32,431 nt of DNA, from contig JAJQCQ010000100.1 in assembly GCA_021202635.1 (NCBI GenBank), positions 1-32,431 of the forward strand, given 5' to 3'. Under the pieces are notes generated by a model. That model did not search any database. It had not been told where the DNA came from and worked only from the letters and a program-made list of their open reading frames with translations. Shown piece by piece: positions 7,035-15,260 of the stretch. The DNA comes from Lachnospiraceae bacterium. GTDB lineage: Bacteria; Bacillota; Clostridia; Lachnospirales; Lachnospiraceae. Each line of letters starts with the position of its first letter. Position 1 is the stretch's first letter. Both the position numbers and the translations under genes were made by a program.

Positions 7035-7970
7035 TTAATAATCTTCCTCTCGAATCAGCTTAAGCACGGCGGTACTCTGGTAGGTCATGGCTTCGTCATG
7101 GACAAAGGCGATGGTGCTGTGAGCGGGCGCATGCAGAGTGTAGCGGACGGTGCCGAGATATGGATCATAAATCCGAGCGAGCAGCTGTCCCTCATCGACC
7201 TCCTCGCCGGGGTGCACCAGGGCTTCGAAAAAGCCGGAATCCTCCGCACGGACGGGGATGAAGTCGCGGCTTTCGATCACGCGGGAGTGGTAGCCGCTGT
7301 AGCCGCGGTAGCGGATGATGCCCTGTTTTTCCATGAAGTTCAGGATGGCTTCCTCGGCCTGTTTTGCGCTTTCCCGGTCGATGCGCTGGGTGTTGGTGGT
7401 GTAGATGGAAAATGCGTTTGTTTCCCAGATCTGCCAGTTGTAGTTCAGCGTTGTTGTATCGAATGGGCGCGGGTCGTGCAGAACGATGTAGGGAAGACCG
7501 AACTGCTGCGCCAGATCGACGCTTTCGAATCCGGTTTTCATCATACGAACATGGGGTACAAAAGCTCCCGGCATATAAAAGGAAGCAAACTGGACGCCAA
7601 ATTTGTAGTTCTGGATGGCATTGAATACGCCGGCTGCGATGCGCTGTGTGGTCTCGCCCTGGTCGTAGCCGGGGAACATGCGGTTGATGTCCGTGTTGTC
7701 AATCGTCCAGAAACGCTTTTTGATGTTCATGGAGTAGGGGTTTACGCAGGGAATGACAAGAATCTGTTTTCCAGGCAGAATGCGCCCGCGCTCTTCTAAT
7801 TCGGTCAGCTTGCGGATCAGGCGGGAGCAGGCATAGAGCTGCTGATTTTCGTTGCCTCGCATGCTTCCGACAATACAGATGGATTCCTCACCCTCACCGA
7901 AGGTGAAGCCAGTGACGCGGAAATTGTCGCGGTAAAGTGCTTTTATCTCAAATAAAACGGATTGTTTCAT
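7035..7970 (-). CDS. Aspartoacylase/M14-like protein with lost zinc ligands
   Basis: A 311-residue paralogue of the neighbouring gene 8127-9059. ATG 7970 is preceded by AGGAGA; the longer open frame to 8051 has no such site. It keeps the fold landmarks VNPYSMNIKKRFW, DNTDINRMFPG and a C-terminal barrel starting at FIPVRAEDSGFF. The metal site is gone: the HG(D/N)E motif reads SMRGNE, so the His is Arg 38. The Asp and His of LDIHAS become Gln 127 and Ala 129 (VQFAS), and the catalytic Glu position aligns with Tyr 190. It is probably not a hydrolase but a pseudoenzyme, perhaps a binding partner of the intact paralogue 156 bp upstream on the same strand. No clear terminator follows. Confidence 0.8.
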   Translation of the reverse strand: MKQSVLFEIKALYRDNFRVTGFTFGEGEESICIVGSMRGNENQQLYACSRLIRKLTELEERGRILPGKQILVIPCVNPYSMNIKKRFWTIDNTDINRMFPGYDQGETTQRIAAGVFNAIQNYKFGVQFASFYMPGAFVPHVRMMKTGFESVDLAQQFGLPYIVLHDPRPFDTTTLNYNWQIWETNAFSIYTTNTQRIDRESAKQAEEAILNFMEKQGIIRYRGYSGYHSRVIESRDFIPVRAEDSGFFEALVHPGEEVDEGQLLARIYDPYLGTVRYTLHAPAHSTIAFVHDEAMTYQSTAVLKLIREEDY

Positions 7971-8126
7971 GAATAATCTCCTCTGCGGGATGCTGTTCTT
8001 CCGGCTTTGATTTAACTGAAGAAACAGCATCATTTGTATTTGTAAGAGCAAAAAAGCTGAAATTTAGTCTATTCAGGACGGGTTTTCGCATGGGTTGCAA
8101 AGATCGTATAAAAACCTGTAACAAAT

Positions 8127-9059
8127 TTATACATTTTGGAGAATCCTCGCGAGCAGAGATCCCTCATCTACAACCGGATATTCCCGTACGGTAAAAAGCC
8201 ATCCGTCAACCGGGGCGGTAATGACGCTAAGCAATGTGCCGCGCAGCGGATCTACGATCCGGCCGATCTCATCGCCTTTTTTCAGCATAGACCCATGAGA
8301 ACGTGTCTTGATAAAAATACCGGAGACAGGCGCGTTCAGGAAAGCGACGTCATCTGGATTTTCGGAGATGACTGGTGTGCGTACTTCCGGTGCCGGGCCG
8401 GTCCAGATGCCCATTTCTTTCATCAGGCGGAAGACGCCGTCTGTGAGCTGGTCGCCATATTCTTTTGTGATGCGCATGCCAACGCCCATCTCAACCACCA
8501 GGGTGGGAACATTCCGGCTGTTCAGGCTGAACGCGAGCGTGGATTCCAGTACTGTGCTTGTGCCATGTACCCAGATAAAGTCAACGTTGGCAATTTTTGC
8601 CCAGGGCAGCAGAGTTTCCGTGTGCAGCTCATTGATACGGATTTGCGGGATTTCCGTCAGGTAAATGTTGCTCGCGTGGATATCGAGGCAGAGATCGGAG
8701 CCCTGAAGATCGCGGATGATCTCTGCGGCAAGGTATTCGTTCATGTCTCCGTCTGTATTTCCCGGGAAAATGCAGTTCATATCAAGATCGAAAGCCGGGA
8801 TGCCTCTTGTCACGGAATCAATGCCGAACGGATTCAGGGCAGGGTAGATATCGACCGTCCCTTTCAGGCATTCCGGATGTTCTTCGATTCTGCGTGCAAT
8901 TTCATAGCAGACATACTGTCCCTCCAGCTCGTCGCCGTGGATACCGGTGACAATGCTGATGCGCTTTGAGGAAGAGATGTTTTCCGGCTGAATATGGTTC
9001 TTGCGTATACGCAGCACCTCATCTACCGGCATATTGGTCTTTGCAATTGTCTGTATCAT
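8127..9059 (-). CDS. Aspartoacylase/succinylglutamate desuccinylase-type zinc hydrolase (M14 family)
   Basis: A 310-residue zinc-dependent amidohydrolase or carboxypeptidase of the AstE/AspA branch. The zinc ligands are visible: VTGIHGDELEG (His 41, Glu 44) and LDIHAS (Asp 126, His 128). The catalytic Glu is in LVVEMGVG at residue 190, and DLDMNCIFPG is the substrate-binding motif. The C-terminal 80 residues form the beta domain usual in this branch (FIKTRSHGSMLKKGDEIGRI). It should cleave an acyl-amino acid or a C-terminal amino acid from a peptide in the cytoplasm. It lies 84 bp after the transglutaminase-like gene in a five-gene run, so a peptide made by the ATP-grasp enzyme is a plausible substrate (inference). 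Confidence 0.88.
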   Translation of the reverse strand: MIQTIAKTNMPVDEVLRIRKNHIQPENISSSKRISIVTGIHGDELEGQYVCYEIARRIEEHPECLKGTVDIYPALNPFGIDSVTRGIPAFDLDMNCIFPGNTDGDMNEYLAAEIIRDLQGSDLCLDIHASNIYLTEIPQIRINELHTETLLPWAKIANVDFIWVHGTSTVLESTLAFSLNSRNVPTLVVEMGVGMRITKEYGDQLTDGVFRLMKEMGIWTGPAPEVRTPVISENPDDVAFLNAPVSGIFIKTRSHGSMLKKGDEIGRIVDPLRGTLLSVITAPVDGWLFTVREYPVVDEGSLLARILQNV

Positions 9060-9143
9060 AGGATACCCTTTCTTGTGTCAATGGTATATTCTTTATAAAC
9101 TATGCTGACGTAACGGTCTATTCCGAATATTGTGAAAATATAG

Positions 9144-10006
9144 TTATGGGTTAAGTTCCTTCACCCGCACCGCGACTGTTTGTGTCTGCGTAGTGCGTCC
9201 TACAAAGACGCCCTGACTGACGATGCAGTCGTGGTAATCGCGTCCGGCGGAGATCTTGATGTGCTGGTCGTCGACGATCAGGTTATTTGTCGGATCGAGC
9301 GCGTACCAGCGGCCGCCGCTGCAGACCTCGACCCAGGCGTGGCTCAGGCCTTCGCCGATCAGCATACCGACCACATAGCGGCAGGGAATTTTCCAGATCC
9401 GGCACAGGGAGAGCAGGATGTGGGAATAATCCTGGCAGACGCCTTTGCCGAGAGCCATCGCCTCCTCTGCGGTGGTGTGGACGTCCGTGACGCCCTGTAC
9501 ATAAGTAAAATGCTCATAAAGGCCGTGCATGAGTGTGATGCAAAATCTAATTTGGCTGTCGCACTGCTTGTAGAAATTATTTCCCGTTCAGGAAGGCGGG
9601 TTTGATTTTCGTCACCCGATTTCTGGTATTTTTTCGCAGCGCTTTCAAATTGTTTTGCGAATATCAAAATTGCAGGTCCAGGCCTGGTATAATCGGTCTG
9701 ATATTTAAACAGTCCGACCTGATGCTCTTCTTTGGCAGTCAGGTATGGCGCAAGTCCGGTGCGCGCCTGCCCGCGGACACGGGCAAAAAACCGGTCGTGT
9801 TGTCCCTTTGTATAGCCGTAAATGCTGTAATTGCCAAAGGAGTCTTTATCAGTAGACAAAAACTCCTTCGGGTAAACCTCCACGTCGAGTCGGTTAATCA
9901 ATTGTCGTTCATCTGTCAAAGGGATGCATTTCAGGGTAAAGCGATGTTCTTCGACCGGCGGTGCAAAATCCAGGTGCATGTCGTACTCAAAGAGCAGATC
10001 TTTCAT
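9144..10006 (-). pseudogene. Transglutaminase-like protein, frameshifted
   Basis: Two overlapping reading frames together give one normal bacterial transglutaminase-like protein of about 287 residues. The N-terminal part, from ATG 10006 behind GGAGG, has the usual beta domain and runs in frame to about 9590 (YQTDYTRPGPAILIFAKQFE). The catalytic core continues in the next frame: KQCDSQIRFCI, then Cys in GKGVCQDYSHI, His in SHAWVEV and Asp in DPTNN. The break lies near 9580-9600, around the CGGGAAAT run. One missing base would restore the frame; for example a GGGG run would read ERGNNF. All catalytic residues are kept, so it is either a very recent mutation, a base-calling error, or a rare recoding site. 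It is the third gene of the ATP-grasp operon. Confidence 0.75.
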
Positions 10007-10144
10007 GCGTGAATCCTCCGGAGTCTGTTTATGTTTGTAACAGTTCAGAATAAGTTATTCCCGGGAAGTCAGATACCCTGATGCCAGTATGGGGTATTTG
10101 ATTTCCCGAAGCGATGTGTCTGGTAGCCAGAGTCATAAAAAGAA

Positions 10145-10819
10145 TCATGAATCCTCCAGAAGTGCTTCCGTCTTCTGAACGATTGTGATGTAGTCGATCC
10201 GCGGCGCATCGACAAGCCGACTCAGCTCATCAAGGGTGGACTGCCGATATTTCAGGCAGGTACGCCAGATTCGGCCCGAGAGCCGGTCGACCTCGCGTTT
10301 GAACTCCTCGCGGGACATATGCAGGCGGGCATACAGATCAAGCCGCTCCACACGTTTGCCGACCTTAATGATATTGCGGACGTTTTCACTGTCAATCTCG
10401 TCGTCTACGATGCCCCAGAACGCGAGAATGTCGTCGAGCACGTGCTGCAGCTCTATCAGCGGCGATTCGGAGAGCCGTGCCTTATTCATCTCGTACATTG
10501 CGAGCTGGATGTAGGAAATGGTGTCGCTGCCAATTTCCTCGCGCAGTACGATGCAGTTGTCGTAGGCGCGGGTCAGGTTGGAATAGATCGAGTTCGGATC
10601 CTCCGGGTCGAAGCAATAACGGCCGACAAAATCCTCTCCGGATGTGTAGATGTTTGGAATTTCCAGTTTTTTACAAAAACCGTCCAGGCTGCCCATTTCA
10701 TCAATGTCAATCATGGTGTCGAAGCTTTCCGCGAACAGCTTAATGGTGGTATAAACGCGCTCGCTGTACCGCCCGAGCCAGAACAGGCGGTCTGTGTTTT
10801 CTACTGAGATAATACCCAT
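10145..10819 (-). CDS. Alpha-E domain protein
   Basis: A 224-residue all-helical alpha-E protein (PF04168 type), shorter than many relatives of about 300. It has the two signature Glu-containing helices: NTDRLFWLGRYSERVYTTIK near the N-terminus and IKVGKRVERLDLYARLHMS near the middle. ATG 10819 follows GGAGGAGG and overlaps the 3' end of the ATP-grasp gene by 19 bp, implying translational coupling. Alpha-E proteins accompany circularly permuted ATP-grasp enzymes and transglutaminases in many bacteria. The set is predicted to make or modify a peptide, and alpha-E is thought to be a partner or scaffold. No enzymatic activity is known. Confidence 0.9.
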   Translation of the reverse strand: MGIISVENTDRLFWLGRYSERVYTTIKLFAESFDTMIDIDEMGSLDGFCKKLEIPNIYTSGEDFVGRYCFDPEDPNSIYSNLTRAYDNCIVLREEIGSDTISYIQLAMYEMNKARLSESPLIELQHVLDDILAFWGIVDDEIDSENVRNIIKVGKRVERLDLYARLHMSREEFKREVDRLSGRIWRTCLKYRQSTLDELSRLVDAPRIDYITIVQKTEALLEDS

Positions 10820-12120
10820 GTGTCTTTAAATCCTCCTCCCTGAGATGAGTTGACGATGAAGGAATCCGGGTTGCGGGAGAAACGGGTCAGTCCGCTCTTC
10901 CATACCAGCGGTTCATCCGCCATCAGCACGAATGCACGCAGATCCGCTTTGCGCGGTACGCATTCTCCGTTTTCAAAGATATCAATATCAAGGAAATCGA
11001 TGACCTCCTGCGCGATAAAGCGCCGCGGTTCCCGTTTCAGAAGCGCGATGAAGTCTTCCTTTTCCTGCTTTGTCATTTTGTTGCCGAACTGGACGCCATA
11101 ACCGCCGGCTTCCGCGACATCTTTGAGTACCAGGTCGTCAAAGTGCTCCAGCACATAATCCATATCTTCCTTATATAAAGGCAGATAGGTCGGAGCGTTG
11201 TGCAGGATTGGTTCTTCGCCGAGGTAGTATTTGATCATCTTCGGTACGAAGTAGTAAATGCCCTTGTCATCCGCCACGCCGTTGCCCGGTGCGTTCAGAA
11301 GAGCGACATTGCCCTTGCGGAAAATATCATACAGGTGTGGGATACCGATCAGAGATCCCTCATAGAAATTCATCGGATCCAGGTATTCGTCCGAGATGCG
11401 GCGATATACCGCACCGACCGGCTCCTTGCGCCCGGAGTAATCGATGAAGTACAGATGATCATTTTCCACCAGCAGTTCACTGCCGGTGACAAGGTGCGCC
11501 CCTGTTTTTTCTGCCAGATAGGAGTGCTCAAAGTATGCCGAATTGTAGCGGCCCGGTGTCAGGATGACGGTGTGGCCGCCGGTATTGACATAGTCCATCG
11601 TGCGGCGCAGCAGCTCCGCGTAATTGCGGTTGTCCGCGATGTGCGTCTGCTGGAAGGTCAGCGGACTGCTTCTGCGGCAGAGCTCCCGCGCAATCATCGG
11701 ATAGGAAGCGCCCGACGGTACACGCAGGTTATCCTCGAGTATGTACCATTCCTTATCCTTGCCCTGCACCAGGTCAATCCCGGCAATGTGCGCGTAAACA
11801 CCTTTCGGCGGCATGACGCCCTCGCATTGCGCCAGATACCCGCTTGACGCATAGATAAACTCTTCCGGCACGATCTTATCCCGGATGATTTTTTTCTCGC
11901 TGTAAATGTCTTTGATGAACAGATTCAGCGCCATGACACGCTGCTTTAAGCCTTTTTCCAGATACGTGAATTCCTCTGCTTCGATCACGCGCGGGATTGC
12001 GTCAAACGGAAATAGCTGTTCCTTGAATTCGTTGTTTTTGTAAATACCGAATTTTACGCCGTACCGTGCCAGCAGCTCATTGACCGTATCTGTATGGCGG
12101 TAGAGATCCATCTCCTGCAT
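10801..12120 (-). CDS. Circularly permuted ATP-grasp protein
   Basis: A 439-residue circularly permuted ATP-grasp protein (PF04174/PF14403 type), a predicted peptide ligase. Recognisable parts are EGVMPPKGVYAHIAGIDLVQ, the ATP-site segment WYILEDNLRVPSGASYPMI, GNGVADDKGIYYFVPKMI and a glycine-rich loop in LKDVAEAGGYGVQFG. A conserved basic segment follows (ENGECVPRKADLRAFV). ATG 12120 is chosen for the AGAGAGGGG site upstream; the frame opens to 12183 but the extra part is in the leader. It is the first gene of the run ATP-grasp, alpha-E, transglutaminase, M14 enzyme and M14-like pseudoenzyme. It would activate a carboxylate with ATP and join it to an amine; the substrate is unknown. Confidence 0.92.
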   Translation of the reverse strand: MQEMDLYRHTDTVNELLARYGVKFGIYKNNEFKEQLFPFDAIPRVIEAEEFTYLEKGLKQRVMALNLFIKDIYSEKKIIRDKIVPEEFIYASSGYLAQCEGVMPPKGVYAHIAGIDLVQGKDKEWYILEDNLRVPSGASYPMIARELCRRSSPLTFQQTHIADNRNYAELLRRTMDYVNTGGHTVILTPGRYNSAYFEHSYLAEKTGAHLVTGSELLVENDHLYFIDYSGRKEPVGAVYRRISDEYLDPMNFYEGSLIGIPHLYDIFRKGNVALLNAPGNGVADDKGIYYFVPKMIKYYLGEEPILHNAPTYLPLYKEDMDYVLEHFDDLVLKDVAEAGGYGVQFGNKMTKQEKEDFIALLKREPRRFIAQEVIDFLDIDIFENGECVPRKADLRAFVLMADEPLVWKSGLTRFSRNPDSFIVNSSQGGGFKDTWVLSQ

Positions 12121-12385
12121 AAAAACCCCTCTCTTTCCTGAAATACTTGTTATGTTTTTTTGCTTGCGCCCGCTGTGTAGCATTCTTGTCTTTCCGACAG
12201 GATAAACGCTACACCCTCCTGGCGCAGCGGCGGATAGGGAAAAGAGTAGTTCTCCTATCCGATCAGGCGGAAATCCGCCCGGTCATTCGAAAGGGTTGCA
12301 TGCTTTGCAGAAAACTCTCTTTAATACGGCAGTGCGCAAAAAAGGCGCAATGCAAGTATGCAAAACGCCTTTGTTTGATCTTTTC
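12121..12385 (-). promoter_or_regulatory. Structured leader of the ATP-grasp operon with terminator-like hairpin
   Basis: The transcript from the promoter at 12388-12417 has a leader of about 260 nt. Early in it (plus 12333-12370) GGCG and CGCC arms close a hairpin followed by TTTTTT, the layout of an attenuator. Several further stems follow towards the ATG: GGCGGA/TCCGCC, GGATAG/CTATCC and GTAGC/GCTAC with an inner GTC-GGAA-AGAC. This is long and ordered for a plain untranslated region, so regulation by attenuation or a ligand is possible. It matches no riboswitch class that I recognise. Confidence 0.4.
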
Positions 12386-12387
12386 TT

Positions 12388-12417
12388 ATCATACAACGAA
12401 AAGGTTCGAATCGTCAA
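12388..12417 (-). promoter_or_regulatory. Promoter of the ATP-grasp operon
   Basis: On the minus strand TTGACG (plus 12412-12417), an 18-bp spacer and TATGAT (plus 12388-12393). It is the only good promoter upstream of the five-gene run. Confidence 0.6.
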
Positions 12418-12468
12418 CTGGTTTTTGAATATATTTGCAAATATAACATAAACAATAAGAGAAAATAG

Positions 12469-12497
12469 TTGAAAAAATGAGATGAAAATGATATAAT
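12469..12497 (+). promoter_or_regulatory. Promoter of the Uma2 gene
   Basis: TTGAAA (12469-12474), exactly 17 bp, TATAAT (12492-12497), about 97 bp before the ATG. It is divergent from the ATP-grasp operon promoter. Confidence 0.75.
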
Positions 12498-12593
12498 GAA
12501 TAAAATTCTATGGAAGAAATTTTTTACAACTGGGGACGCAGATTTTGAAAACGCAGATGCAGGGTATGGAAAACGGAAAGAGGAGGATTTTGT

Positions 12594-13253
12594 ATGACGG
12601 ATAAGAAGAACGGCGTAAAGGAGTATTCCTTCGAGGAAAGTGAGCCTTGTTTTGTCTCAGAAGCGCTGGCAGAATATGCGGAAGCAAAGCGGCAGGGCGA
12701 GTACACGCTGGAGGATTACCTGGCGCTGCCAGATGACCAGCGCGTGGAGCTGATTGATGGTGTGATCTACGATATGGCGGCACCGACCTATATTCATCAG
12801 GCGGTTTCCCAGCGGATTGGCAGCTATTTTTTAGACTATATTGATAAAAAGAAAGGACCCTGTTTTACGTTTGTTGCTCCGGTGGATGTCCAATTGGATT
12901 GTGATAACAGGACAGTCGTGCAGCCAGACGTGATGATTGTCTGTGAACGATCAAAATTCCGAAAAGGACGTGTGTTTGGAGCTCCGGATATGGTGGCAGA
13001 GGTTTTATCAAAATCGACATCTTCCAAAGATCGCAGGCTGAAGCTGGTAAAATACAGAAACGCAGGAGTGCGCGAATACTGGATCGTAGATCCGGACAAA
13101 AAGAGAGTTTTTGTTTATGAGTTTGAAAAGAGCGATTTTCCCAGAATTTATGGATTTGAGGATAAAGTGCCTTTAGGGATTTATCAGGGAGAATGTGAGG
13201 TGGACTTCGCGCAGATTTATGAGCGGATACGGCCATTATATGATACGATGTGA
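12594..13253 (+). CDS. Uma2 family endonuclease-like protein (DUF820)
   Basis: A 219-residue protein of the Uma2/DUF820 branch of the PD-(D/E)XK superfamily. The family core is complete: YTLEDYLALPDDQRVELIDG (Glu 52), VVQPDVMIVC (Asp 112), MVAEVLSKSTSSKDRRLKL (Glu 136, with Lys later) and YRNAGVREYWIVDPDKKRV. Residues 1-36 are an extra charged N-terminal extension. ATG 12594 has an AGAGGAGG site upstream. Uma2 proteins are abundant in cyanobacteria, and some Firmicutes carry them; a nuclease role is predicted from the fold but not well proven. It has its own promoter. Confidence 0.88.
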   Translation: MTDKKNGVKEYSFEESEPCFVSEALAEYAEAKRQGEYTLEDYLALPDDQRVELIDGVIYDMAAPTYIHQAVSQRIGSYFLDYIDKKKGPCFTFVAPVDVQLDCDNRTVVQPDVMIVCERSKFRKGRVFGAPDMVAEVLSKSTSSKDRRLKLVKYRNAGVREYWIVDPDKKRVFVYEFEKSDFPRIYGFEDKVPLGIYQGECEVDFAQIYERIRPLYDTM

Positions 13254-13365
13254 AGATATAGAAGAAATAAAAGAACTGTTCATGTGGAAGGAAATATGCT
13301 AAAATATGCGTAAAAGTTCAGTGTGTTCAAATATACACCTGGCGCATAAGGAGGGCAGTATCAAG

Positions 13366-13734
13366 ATGAACAATTATAACAATATGTGGGATTTTCCGGT
13401 AACGGATGGAGTCTCTTTTTTAAATGCAAACCGTGTTCATCCCCTTATGCAAAAAAGAATTGATGCGCTTATTTCTGCTCTGAAAAAGGATGATAACATT
13501 CGTAAACTGGTATTATTTGGAAGCTCACTGGAATTTCGGTGCGACAGCTATAGTGATATTGACCTTTATATTGAAAAATATGACAAAGATAAGAAGATAA
13601 AAAATTTTCCGGAATTAGACTGTGAAGTGGACGTGATTACAAATCTGCCGCCTGATTCCAGGCTGTATCAGGAAATTGACAGAACGGGGTTATTATTGTT
13701 TGAAAGGCAGAATGGTAAGCTACCCGTTTCATAA
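13366..13734 (+). CDS. MNT-type nucleotidyltransferase (antitoxin of an MNT/HEPN pair)
   Basis: A 122-residue minimal nucleotidyltransferase of the DNA polymerase beta superfamily. The active-site pattern is LVLFGSSLEFRCDSYSDIDLYI, with Gly 52-Ser 53, Asp 64 and Asp 66, and the third acid Asp 89 in CEVDVI. ATG 13366 is chosen for the AAGGAGGG site; the frame opens further upstream. In known MNT/HEPN systems the MNT protein neutralises the HEPN toxin by adding AMP to it. The HEPN gene follows 22 bp downstream, as expected for such a pair. Confidence 0.85.
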   Translation: MNNYNNMWDFPVTDGVSFLNANRVHPLMQKRIDALISALKKDDNIRKLVLFGSSLEFRCDSYSDIDLYIEKYDKDKKIKNFPELDCEVDVITNLPPDSRLYQEIDRTGLLLFERQNGKLPVS

Positions 13735-13756
13735 AAGGCTATGAGGAGGTGATTTT

Positions 13757-14269
13757 ATGTGTGATATCCGGTTATTCCGGAGTGCGAGGATGGATTATCG
13801 AACGGCGGAAATGGTATGGCGGGCGCAGATGAACGATGAGATGATTTTAAATAATGCTGCATATCATTTGCAGCAGGCGGTGGAAAAAATCTTAAAGGGT
13901 GCTCTGGAATGTGTGGGTGTGACGGTACCATATTCTCATAAAATCAGTAAATTGATTGCTATGGTTTCGAATAATGGCGCGAATCTTACCATAACAGAAT
14001 GGCTGGATGATCATGCGGAAATGCTGAGTGAATGGGAAACGGAAACGCGTTATAATATGGATTTTCTTGTTGAGAAGAGAAAGCTTGACCGGGCAATGAC
14101 TGAGGTCAGAAGGTTTATGGAAGTAAATGGAATACAGGACTCTTTAAGGGAAGATTTAAAAGATCCGGAGGTAAAGAAGAAGCTATTGCAGTGTCTTCCT
14201 GAAAATAAAAGAGAATGCACAGAATTTGAATTGAATTGCTACTATATCATGTTTAAGAAAAAACTATAG
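13757..14269 (+). CDS. HEPN domain protein (partner of MNT)
   Basis: A 170-residue helical protein. The HEPN core is recognisable from MDYRTAEMVWRAQMNDEMIL, NNAAYHLQQAVEKILKGALE and the PYSHKISKLI helix to a final helix ETETRYNMDFLVEKRKLDRA. The canonical RNase motif R-x4-6-H of toxic HEPN proteins is not evident; RYNMDF has Arg but no His at the right distance. A C-terminal tail of about 45 residues after EVNGIQ is charged and lacks similarity that I recognise. An AGGAGG site precedes ATG 13757. With the MNT gene it forms a toxin-antitoxin-like pair, but toxicity is uncertain given the motif loss. Confidence 0.82.
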   Translation: MCDIRLFRSARMDYRTAEMVWRAQMNDEMILNNAAYHLQQAVEKILKGALECVGVTVPYSHKISKLIAMVSNNGANLTITEWLDDHAEMLSEWETETRYNMDFLVEKRKLDRAMTEVRRFMEVNGIQDSLREDLKDPEVKKKLLQCLPENKRECTEFELNCYYIMFKKKL

Positions 14270-14333
14270 CTTTAGGGATATGGCCGTTGTTTTGAAATAG
14301 GTCGGCTACAGGTTATTAAGGAGGAAAAACAAC

Positions 14334-15209
14334 ATGAATAACTACCCGGAAATACACCATCTGAAAAACAATCCTTCCTTAGAAGGAATGGCTTTTTTGA
14401 AAAGCGGCATCGTATATTCTAAGGAATCCGGAGAGGAGCAGACACTGGATCTTCTGCTTCCGTGGAGCGTAAGGGAGCCAGAGTTGTCGTCGGGGAGATA
14501 TCCTTTGCTTGTGTTTGTTCAGGGCAGCGCCTGGACGACGCCGGATCGGGAAAATGAGATCCCGCAGCTTTCCGCATACGCCAGGGAGGGGTTTGTGGTC
14601 GCTACCGTCGGGCATCGCAATTATCAGGAGGGGCATCCGTTCCCGGCTTATCTGCAGGATGTGAAATGTGCGATTCGCTATCTTCGAAAAAATGCGGATA
14701 CGTATTGCATCGATCCGGAGCGTGTCGTGATATGGGGTACTTCTTCCGGAGGAAACACTGCGCTTCTGGTGGGACTTACCGCGGGGGATCCGCGTTATGA
14801 GACAATGGAGTATGCGGACTATTCCGACGCAGTCAGCGCGGTTGTGAGCTGTTTTGGGCCGACCGATATGCGGGATATTATAAATGAGTACAGCGAAGAC
14901 CCGACTATGCCGGCGATGCTTGGCGGACTGTACGGGCCGGATCAGGAAAAATGGCAGGAGAGAATCTGTGAGATGAGTCCCATCTGCCATGTACAGAAAG
15001 ACAGGACTTATCCGCCATTTTTGCTCCTTCATGGGGACGCAGATCCGGTAGTGAATTTTTCAGAAATGGTAAAACTGTACCATTGTCTGCTGGATTGCGG
15101 TGTTTCCGTGGAAGCTTATCAGATCGAAGGCGGCGAGCATGAGGGAAATTTCTGGAGCCAGGAGGTGCGCGCTGTTATACGGGAATTTTTGAAAAGGGTT
15201 ATTATTTGA
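14334..15209 (+). CDS. Alpha/beta-hydrolase (esterase/lipase-like)
   Basis: A 291-residue alpha/beta-hydrolase of the esterase/BD-FAE-like branch. The catalytic triad is visible: nucleophile Ser in VVIWGTSSGGNTALL, Asp in LLLHGDADPVVNF and His in GGEHEGNFW. The expected oxyanion-loop motif HGG is replaced by VFVQGSAWT. There is no signal peptide, so it is cytoplasmic. ATG 14334 has a TAAGGAGG site. It lies 64 bp after the HEPN gene and may be read with it, but no functional link is clear. It would cleave a small ester, possibly of acylated sugars; the substrate is unknown. Confidence 0.88.
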   Translation: MNNYPEIHHLKNNPSLEGMAFLKSGIVYSKESGEEQTLDLLLPWSVREPELSSGRYPLLVFVQGSAWTTPDRENEIPQLSAYAREGFVVATVGHRNYQEGHPFPAYLQDVKCAIRYLRKNADTYCIDPERVVIWGTSSGGNTALLVGLTAGDPRYETMEYADYSDAVSAVVSCFGPTDMRDIINEYSEDPTMPAMLGGLYGPDQEKWQERICEMSPICHVQKDRTYPPFLLLHGDADPVVNFSEMVKLYHCLLDCGVSVEAYQIEGGEHEGNFWSQEVRAVIREFLKRVII

Positions 15210-15222
15210 AAAAAAGATATGA

Positions 15223-15248
15223 AAAAAGCAGCCGCAAGGCTGCTTTTT
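15223..15248. terminator. Bidirectional terminator between hydrolase and pyrG
   Basis: AAAAAGCAGCC, loop GCAA, GGCTGCTTTTT: an 11-bp symmetric stem that works in both directions for the converging hydrolase and pyrG genes. Confidence 0.9.
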
Positions 15249-15260
15249 CTGTCGGATGAG

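Noticed and set aside
7098-9605. Long plus-strand frames opposite the M14-like genes and transglutaminase
   Set aside because: They are antisense shadows of clear protein families on the minus strand and have no ribosome binding sites or domains.
11200-11847. Plus-strand frame within the ATP-grasp gene
   Set aside because: Antisense shadow of a conserved ATP-grasp protein.
12121-12385. T-box or other known riboswitch in the ATP-grasp leader
   Set aside because: GAGGGTGTAGCG is only vaguely like a T-box sequence. No specifier loop or known consensus could be found.
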